This document shows, piece by piece, positions 9,117 to 16,845 of a stretch of DNA of 16,845 nt. Origin of the DNA: Conidiobolus incongruus B7586 (taxonomy: Eukaryota; Entomophthoromycota; Entomophthoromycetes; Entomophthorales; Conidiobolaceae); NCBI GenBank assembly GCA_000697335.1, contig JNEM01006202.1, positions 1-16,845 on the forward strand, in the 5' to 3' direction. The translations under genes were made by a program, and so were the position numbers. Within the stretch, counting starts at the first letter, position 1, and each line of letters starts with the position of its first letter. Under the pieces are notes generated by a model. That model was not told the DNA's origin and did no database searches. It saw only the letters and a list, made by a program, of their open reading frames with translations.

Positions 9117-11426
9117 TGTTGTATTAAAAATATCAATTGATTATGTTGTATAATAAAGTTTACCGATTATAAAAATCAAATTACTAGCAAATATGAGTTC
9201 GATGTTAATTGATAACAAAACAGAATGAGATCAACATGTCCCTTTTCTCATTTATACATCATCAAAATTCTCCAACCAATAATTACTCATGTATATCATG
9301 TACGAGACTAAAATAGACCTTATCTTGTTTTATCTTATATTATACATTATCCAATCATAATCAAAATGAAAATTCTAATAGAATATTCATTAAAATTATA
9401 GCTTTTCTAACTCTAATCTTTGCACAAGTTTTCATATCAATTAAGAGATAATTTCAATAAAGTTCATATCACCATTTTAAAGTTTTCTCCAAGAATAAAT
9501 TATTTAATAAAATTGGATTGAAGAGTTACCTTGTTTATATGATAATATTCAAAATCAAGTCATGTTATAATTAAGAAGAATATTATAATAAATGATTTTG
9601 TTAATCAAAATACTATACTCCATTTTTTATTGAAAATCTGAAAATACAGATTTGAATTAATTAATCAAAGGTTGAAAATTGAATATTTTTACACTTCAAA
9701 AAACATTCAATAATTAAATGAAATTATGTTCCAAATATCATTTCAGTAGTTGAGTATGTAGTATGTGTTTTAATTACTTAATATTTTTTGAAGCTCTTTT
9801 ATTGAATCTAATCAAAAATTATTTTGCAGTATCTGAAGATTTTGTAACTCTAGGTTTACACTAAATGATCAAAATTTTAGTACAAAACTAGATAAATTCT
9901 TTGAGAACTATAAATTTTTAGATTTATAATATTTTCAAATAAAGCAAACTATAATTTTAAATAACTAAACATATTTTGATCAAATATTTCTTATTGAATT
10001 TAAGGCTATTTTTTACCTTTTCCATAAAAATTAATCTCAAATATGTATTTAACCACAATATGATATAAATTTTGACAATATATATCAACTTTAATTAATA
10101 ATAAAATGTCATAATATATCAACGTGATTACTTTGAATTAAAATCAATATTTTTATTCTGTTTAATTAAATTTTAAACTCAAAAGTCGCTTTTAACAATG
10201 AGTCTATTTATTTTCGAAATATATTACAATAATAAAATAAGGATTATCCAAGTGTTATTAATATTCAACTATAAATATATATATCATTAAGAAACTAAAT
10301 CATCGTTTGATATCAAATATAATCACATTCAGTAAACTCAGTTGTTTTCCAATAAGTTTGATTAAAACAATTTAATTAATTAATTGTATTTAATATAAAA
10401 AATCGAATTTTAAATAATATATCTTAAATTCAGGCAATATGTAATTGATCTTGGCTAATGTATCAATAAATCGTCAAGACAAATCTTTGAACAAAGTTAT
10501 AAGTATTTTGAAATTGTTCGCTATACATGAAAAAATTATATTTTTATCAATATTCAATATATATATATATAATTCCAATAAACAATAATATATTTATTCA
10601 AATTATTATTATATATAGGTTGTATTTACATCAGTATTATATCCAATACCTTATTCAATATTCTATATTTTTTAAATGATATACATAATCATCTATATAT
10701 TTACAATTTTTTTGGTTCATTTATTAACGATATTATATTTAAAGTATCTAGTTGTTGAATGTATATATATTATTTAATCCAATAATTTTATATTATTTGT
10801 TAATTATATTTGTACATATCAATATATCCACCAGAAAATTCAATATAAATCACGGCATTATCTTATTGAATATACTAAAACAATATTTAATTTAATATAC
10901 AATAATTTTAAATAATATTACAATTATAAAATTGAAAATATAGTATTTTGAAATATATTGATGTGGTATTGGATGAAAATGTGATTATCTTGAATATTCA
11001 ATAATTCATTACTATTAAATTGACGAAATCATCAATGATATTAGAAATAGCTTGAATGAAATATTATTATTAACATATGTTAATTGATATTATAAAGGAA
11101 TATTTGAATGTTTTTTCTGTAAAAAAATGCAATTTTACAGTGTTCGCAATCCTGCAAAATTATTTGGAATGAATAATTGTTGGCATATTGGCCAATAGTT
11201 CGTATATTCATTTGGATTTAAGATAAAATACTCTTCATAAAATACTATTCTTGAATTTATTTATTTATTTGGTATATTAATTCTTTCATAATTTATAATT
11301 GATTATGGTTCATCTACTTATTTGGCAAAATACCTTGAGAATGTTGTGCATCGTTTTTGAATATTTTGACATAAATTTGAAATAAATTCACTATTGTGAT
11401 TCTTTTCAGTATTGCTTCTGACTACT
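9117..11426. other. AT-rich intergenic DNA
   Basis: No coding signal found. The ~150 bases next to 9116 are the likely promoter and leader of the 467-residue gene. A minus-strand TATAAATG (9256-9249) followed by a GC-richer patch is the only promoter-like element and is weak evidence in such AT-rich DNA. Further right are only A/T tracts and a short (AT)7 run at 10557-10570. Confidence 0.5.
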
Positions 11427-11431
11427 GTAAT

Positions 11432-11768
11432 TGTGGGAGAAAATAGACTTTTAGAGCTTAAACAGGGAATCGCCAGTGGTAAACAACAAGTTACCACAGA
11501 GTTACAGAAAATTGGTGGGGTTCACCAAATGAGGTGCAAGTAGTTTGCTGTAAATTGGGTTCTTCGAGTAAAATAAATATCCCACGCTTGTCATGACTCA
11601 ATACTTTTTTGAGGATTACAAGAAAAGCTTAGAGACTGGATATTTTTGAAATAAAGATAAAAAAGATATGTTTATTAGTTCATTCGTGATAATGTTATAT
11701 TAGAGTTCAGGAAATGGGTGTTCTCCAATGTGTCTTCCCGATTCAGTGTATTAATCGCAGTTTCTTGA
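11432..11768. mobile_element. Probable solo LTR or similar insertion, 337 bp, flanked by a 5-bp direct repeat
   Basis: A sharply bounded, less AT-rich block that begins TGTGGGAG and is flanked by GTAAT on both sides (11427-11431 and 11769-11773). A 5-bp target duplication and a TG start are typical of LTR retrotransposon ends, and the length is close to that of the clearer solo LTR at 15872. An AATAAAG (11651-11657) could be a polyadenylation signal. The right end is not the standard CA, and no primer-binding site or coding part follows, so it would be a solo copy. It does not resemble the LTR at 15872, so it would be another family. A SINE or small non-autonomous element is the alternative. 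Confidence 0.45.
11476..11497. repeat. Perfect 7-bp inverted repeat (hairpin)
   Basis: GTGGTAA and TTACCAC separated by 8 bases inside the 337-bp insertion. GC content in the stem makes it stand out in this AT-rich region. It may be part of the element's own structure; no function is shown. Confidence 0.5.
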
Positions 11769-11773
11769 GTAAT

Positions 11774-12950
11774 TGACAATACTATTTCACATCACTTTAT
11801 ATTTATATAGTTTATAAATTTTATAATCAACTGTTTAATTTGAAAACCTGAAACTATCAAATAAAATTTCGATTAAGAAATTGATATAAAAATCGAGCCA
11901 ATTGAATCAGATATTTATGTTTTCTGAAATAGATATAATCATTATATAATGGAAACAATAATGAATCTTATATATAATGCTTAAGTTACATTTTATTCAA
12001 TATATATAGTTTGGAAATCCTCAAAGTCATAGAGTGCTTTAATTTAGCCAAAATCAAATATTTTGTGACTAAAGTTAATCATTACTGCATTGGTCCGCTG
12101 GAAAATACAGTTTAATCATTAATCATGATACAAAGTTTAATTCATCTCAACCAGACTATATCCTTTGTTGATAGTAAAACCCACAATGAAGAATCTTTAA
12201 AATAGTTTTTGAAAACATCAATAATGTTTTATTATACATGATTCAAGTATATGTCTATATTGTAGATTAATAAGGTCCTTATTATAAATTAAATAACATT
12301 TCACACACGTCTTATTAACAATGTGATTAAATAAATATCGAGCTTTTTGCATTGGTTTTTTTCTCTAGCATTCATTCTTTAATTAGTTTTGACAAAATAA
12401 ATCTATCTTCAATACCTTAAGAATTAAATTAATTGAAACTAATAACTTGGAATAAATTTTATTGGGCCTTTCATTGTGAATTATAGCACTGAGTAACTTC
12501 AATGACTTAAATCAAAACACTATATATAACTAGATTAAATGGAAGTTATTAACTTACTTTAATATATTTTTATTCAAGATTTAATAAAAAGTTAATTATA
12601 TCAATAAATTCACAAAATTATCCATTAAAGTCAATAAAACATGAAGAAAAACACTTTCCATTATAATAATAAGATATGCCTCATTTTAAATATTATTTTA
12701 TTAAACTCAATTTGATGAAGTGTAAGTTAATCAACTTCTCTAAAAAACTTTAAATGATTCAAGGACTAAATCAAATACTTAATTAGATTAAAATCTATCA
12801 AATAATAAGAAACTTAGTCATATCATCAGTATCCTAAAACTTTAAAAGATAATTTCAATAACTCACCTTTTTAATGATGTTTAATTCAATTATATTTAAT
12901 TTATCATCATCTATGAATTTAAATTTGAATTATTATCTATAGAAATTCCA
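11774..12950. other. AT-rich DNA without recognised content
   Basis: No open frame, RNA gene or repeat unit was recognised on either strand. Confidence 0.5.
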
Positions 12951-13039
12951 TTGCATATAGTTGGTGGAGATAAGTCAGTTTTTCAGTCTTCCATACAAGT
13001 TTGAAAAACAAGATTACTCATTAAAAATCTTTGAGTAAA

Positions 13040-14110
13040 CTAGTAAAGTCAGTGGTAAGATAGAGACATTTCATCAAGATGAAAAAGTTTGGGATGTGGG
13101 ATATAGGACCACTAACAATCTTGGTTTGAAATATTAATATTAAGAAAGTTGTTTAAAATTTTGGGATTAAGATGGTGGGAGTGTTCAAGAATCAGGTCAC
13201 TATAAACAATACAAGACTCCTAAATCCATGATTTAGATCCAATCATTAGGTATATTTAAATGATTTGAGATGATATTGAGTCTAGGCAATTTAAATGTTA
13301 CCGAGGTGCTGTATTATTCATTCTCAGTTCTGGTAAAAAAGTATAAATTAGAACAATTTTATGATATATTTATTTCTGGAATAACAATCCAAGGATGTGG
13401 CGTACTTCACGAAATTTCAGCACTTTACATGATAGATATTTTAGACATATTAAAATTAAAATGACTATTTTTCAGAATTGTTAATGAAATTGATGAGGTA
13501 GCCATAAAATATGCTGAAGGCTTAAAAGTTAGATCAAGCATTAAGTAATTAATATTGATAGAAATAATCAACCAATCATTACAAGATGTAATGATCGAAA
13601 TTTAAGCTCTCAGTTACCTCAATCTGTAATGCTTGGATTTTCTCTTCTCTTAAAAGATCTATCAAAAATTATCCTTGATTTTAATCAAGATTAGAAAGAT
13701 ATGTTGTAACTGAGCAGTATTACCGAATACGAAGCTTTTGAAAATAATGCATCAGAGTTTATTTACAACTCATATGATCCTTTAATATCACCACCAGATC
13801 CTCCAATATTGAAAGATGGTTGAGTCGTAACATGACAAAACTGAATCAAAGGAGCATTGTTTTTATATTAGTGGACGCAAAGTACATTCAAAGAGCTTGC
13901 AAATGAAACTGAAATAGATGTTTATAGAGGGAAAGCAATTTAAATATTATTCAAATTCAATTTTAAATAAGGAGCGAAACCAACACTATATTGTAAACCT
14001 TCGGCTCATTCTCCACATTTTATAACTAAATAATTGAAAAATGAGTTTACTTCAAAATTCGACAATATCTAATAGAATAAAGGCATGTATTATCCTACTC
14101 CTGTATTATA
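13040..14110 (+). pseudogene. Heavily decayed coding-like region, family not recognised
   Basis: About 1 kb with clearly less AT than its flanks and protein-like stretches on the plus strand in more than one frame, broken by well over a dozen stops. The longest open piece is 64 codons (13270-13464). Others include KIETFHQDEKVWDVGYRTTN (in about 13057-13116), NEIDEVAIKYAEGLKV and ITEYEAFENNASEFIYNSYD (in about 13716-13785). These pieces use a mixed residue set and are not the Asn/Lys/Ile noise seen in the desert around them. The last piece faintly recalls the acidic DPxEYIR segment of importin-7-like transport receptors, but that is too weak to name it. It could be an old host gene copy or a mobile-element remnant; it is treated here as a fossil. 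Confidence 0.4.
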
Positions 14111-15871
14111 AGTTGAAACATTTGAACACTATAAGAATAATATATTATACAGCAAATAAATTTTATCACTCGTATTGAGTTAAAATCCTGTAAAAATTTA
14201 TTATACACCTATAAGAATATTATTTAATAAATATTTTTAATATTTAAAATATTTAAATTATTAATTCTCAATATATAATATTATTTCAAAATAATTTTTA
14301 ATAATATTGATTTGTGTTTGTTAATCCTAAAATGGAGAAGGATTAATTCCTATTTGAAACATATAAATTAATTATTACATTAATATAATGAATATGAATA
14401 ATAAATAACTAAAAAATAATGATTCAATGCCTATCTAAATAAATACATAATATATATATATATATTCTTTGAATTATCATGTTTGTATTTCACAATTTTA
14501 ATTAAAAATTTTGAAATATTATTTTGGTAATAAAAATATTAAGAAAAGATCACAAATTTACTAAATTATAAAAATATATTAAAATCATATTGAATTGATA
14601 TTAAAAGAATTCAAATACTAACACTCATAGAATCTTTGTAATTAATACCGATTTATAATATCTGTAAGAAAGAAAGAATTGGCAAATTATTTTATGTCTG
14701 ATTTTTAAGAAATATTATTAATTTTAAAAAATAGATTATATACAAAATATATAAGTGAATTAATATTAAAAGTAAAAAATAATATTGACTTCATAATAAA
14801 ATATTAATTAATATATATATATATTTACTATGTTTTTTATATTTTATTTAACTTAATTTAAAAAAATATTTTAATATAAAATATTAATTTTAAATTTTTA
14901 TTTATCAAGCTTTCCAAAATTAATGTAAAATGTAAAAATTATTTTTTATAATATTATATATTATATTTTAGTATTTGCCTGTTTTTAAAAAATAAGAATA
15001 ATTGGATATTTTAATTATAAATAATATATCTAAAATCAAAAAAAAGAATAATTTCAATATAGATTGTATTCAGAATTTTGTCATTAAAAATATAACAAAA
15101 TAGGCAATCAATATTTATTAAATATAGCTCAGTATTTTAATATTTGATTAAATAAAAAAAGATAAATTTTTTATTCCTTATTTTAGCTGAATATTTAAAG
15201 ATTTTATGTAAATATTAGATGGACTATTTGAAAGTTAAAAAGCTTTCCTAATTGGTCTTAAAAGTTTACTCAATTTTTTATAATATAATAATTCAATTTA
15301 TTTAAATAATCAACTATAATTTGGTTTTATTACTTATATAATACAACTATCTTAAAATGATCCAATTTATTAAGTCCAATTAATTCCTTTATATATAATA
15401 TTTATTTATCATATTAATTCATTGATTGATTTTAAAAATTAGAAATTGATAATTAGAATATTATTAATTCACTTACTTATTTAATGAATATGAGTTTTTT
15501 ATTACTTTTATATTTGTACTAATATATAAATAGTAATTTTCAAAATATAATAATTATAATATCTATAAATATATGACTAATTTAGCCTATTTTGATTAAA
15601 TAATAATGAAGCTATTTTATTTAAGTAATTAATTTAATAATTCATAAATTAAAATATTATGGGAAATTAATAAATTATATTTAATAATAGTTAACATTAT
15701 AAACTATCTATCCAGGATAGTTGAAATCAATTAAACTATTTTTAATATTATTAATAAATCTATTTCAATATCATAATATCAAAATTTTGATAATATTTTA
15801 AATCCTTTTATCAATAGTTATTCTTTATATATTGAGTTTTCATTTTTATATAATTAGATTAATTTATATAT
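14111..15871. other. Extremely AT-rich gene desert
   Basis: Almost entirely A and T, with (AT)n runs at 14450-14465 and 14811-14824 and many TTAAT/ATTAA tracts. No coding or RNA signal is visible. A short imperfect inverted repeat (AACTATC/GATAGTT, about 15701-15722) is the only GC-containing structure noticed. Confidence 0.6.
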
Positions 15872-16205
15872 TGTCGCGGATCGGGAGGTCCGCTCGCCTT
15901 TCAATTTTAACTGTCTGTCAAGATTCCAGATATAATCCACTCACAAATATCAGGAACAACCCTTGCACAATGGAAAATTCCAGACTATAGCAGAAGCTGG
16001 AGCCTCAACACATTGGCCAAGGATCAACCACACTATAAAATAGTCACTGGACAGATATTTACCGACAGATCACTTCGATCAAGACCAAGCCCTACATCTT
16101 GATATTTTAATAAAACTCCTCTAAAGTATCTAGTTAACTGTCTTTGGCCCGTTTCATCAAACTCACGTGATCTTCATCGCAAGACTACTTTCCAGAAGCC
16201 TTGCA
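15872..16205 (+). mobile_element. Solo LTR of an LTR retrotransposon, probably Ty3/Gypsy type (about 334 bp)
   Basis: A sharply bounded GC-richer block in an AT desert. It starts TGTCGCGG and ends TTGCA, the TG...CA ends of LTRs. It contains a TATAAAA box (16034-16040) followed about 75 bases later by AATAAAA (16109-16115), the order expected for promoter, R region and polyadenylation signal on the plus strand. Near the left end GCGGA (15876-15880) and TCCGC (15888-15892) form a small hairpin. Both flanks are AT repeats (ATAT on each side), so the target duplication is ambiguous. No primer-binding site or gag/pol coding follows, so it is a solo LTR left after recombination. The promoter signals are still readable, which suggests a fairly recent insertion. 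The Gypsy assignment is an inference from general look only. Confidence 0.75.
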
Positions 16206-16219
16206 ATATATATATATAT
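16206..16219. repeat. (AT)7 microsatellite at the LTR right border
   Basis: Seven AT units directly after the LTR end. They match the AT-rich left flank, which hides the exact target-site duplication. Confidence 0.6.
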
Positions 16220-16820
16220 GGTTAATTATATATAATTTTATTATAATCAGCTTTTTAATAGATAGAATACTTAATTTAAATAATCTTAGATTTTATTATA
16301 ATCTAAATTAAGCAATTATAATATAAATATTAAATAACTAGCCTTAATATATAAGTTAGTTTAAAATATCATAATTATCTGGATAATAATCCACCTAAGT
16401 ATCTTTACCTTCTTATTTATTTCTATATGATAATATTACCCCAATAGTGACATTATTTTAAAAACTCTTAATTTTTTGGAAATTTATTTTATTTTCAAAT
16501 ATTATTTTTAACTTATAATTTGATTATAACAGGACTTATATTATAAATTTAACTATGAGAGATCAATATACATTTTATAAAATAGTAATTATTTTTCATC
16601 CTTTAAATAAAGCTTTTGGTCTAATATTATCATTTATTAATAATAATTTCCTTACCTAAAATATATATTATATGTATTTTATAATTGAAATTATTATTAT
16701 ATTTTTATAATATTTTTTTTTGATTTTTTTTAATAATTAAAAAATAAATAAAATTATATATTTAAAATTTTAATAATTTTCAATATATTCCAAAAATTTA
16801 TAATAGACTATAAATAATAT
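16220..16820. other. AT-rich DNA without recognised content
   Basis: No coding or RNA signal seen on either strand. Confidence 0.5.
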
Positions 16821-16845
16821 ATTATTATATTATTATATTATTATA
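16821..16845. repeat. Short tandem repeat, 8-bp unit ATTATTAT, at right edge
   Basis: Just over three copies of the unit reach the window edge, so the array may be longer outside. Confidence 0.6.

Noticed and set aside
10557-10570. (AT)n runs as replication origin or regulatory elements
   Set aside because: Such runs are common by chance in this AT-rich DNA and no accompanying motif was found.
13270-13464. A real 64-codon gene
   Set aside because: There is no support beyond the open frame, and it sits inside a longer decayed coding-like stretch, so it is more likely a surviving fragment.

Overview
The window is nuclear DNA from a small-genome eukaryote, most likely a fungus. Coding DNA has moderate AT content and the spaces between genes are extremely AT-rich. 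The recognised gene has seven introns of 53-67 bp, several with a yeast-like TACTAAT-type branch site just before the AG. The standard genetic code fits both intact genes. An early-diverging fungal lineage with AT-rich intergenic DNA would fit, but this is inference and the species cannot be named from the sequence.

Layout: (1) Positions 1-4881, minus strand, hold the first ~1,500 codons of UTP20, a giant alpha-solenoid protein of the small-subunit processome (ribosome assembly). Seven short introns are crowded into the first ~1.25 kb of the gene, followed by one exon of more than 3.6 kb that runs off the left edge. Two single-base frame slips (near 1225-1233 and within 911-974) interrupt that long exon. 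(2) 4882-7712 is AT-rich intergenic DNA with one less AT-rich island (about 6385-6720) that I could not classify. (3) 7713-9116, minus strand, is an intact single-exon gene for a 467-residue protein of unknown function: a helical middle part and a long disordered Ser/Tyr/His/Asn-rich tail. (4) 9117-16845 has no intact gene. It holds a likely 337-bp solo LTR or similar insertion flanked by a 5-bp direct repeat (11432-11768), a heavily decayed coding-like stretch (about 13040-14110), a very AT-rich desert, and a clear solo LTR of about 334 bp (15872-16205) with its own TATA box and polyadenylation signal.

The two intact genes are on the same strand but nearly 3 kb apart, and nothing shows that they work together. 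The right half looks like a slowly eroding repeat-rich gene desert. I did not find a convincing new multi-gene system. The points most worth a second look are the frame slips in UTP20, the orphan protein, the 337-bp flanked insertion and the decayed coding region.
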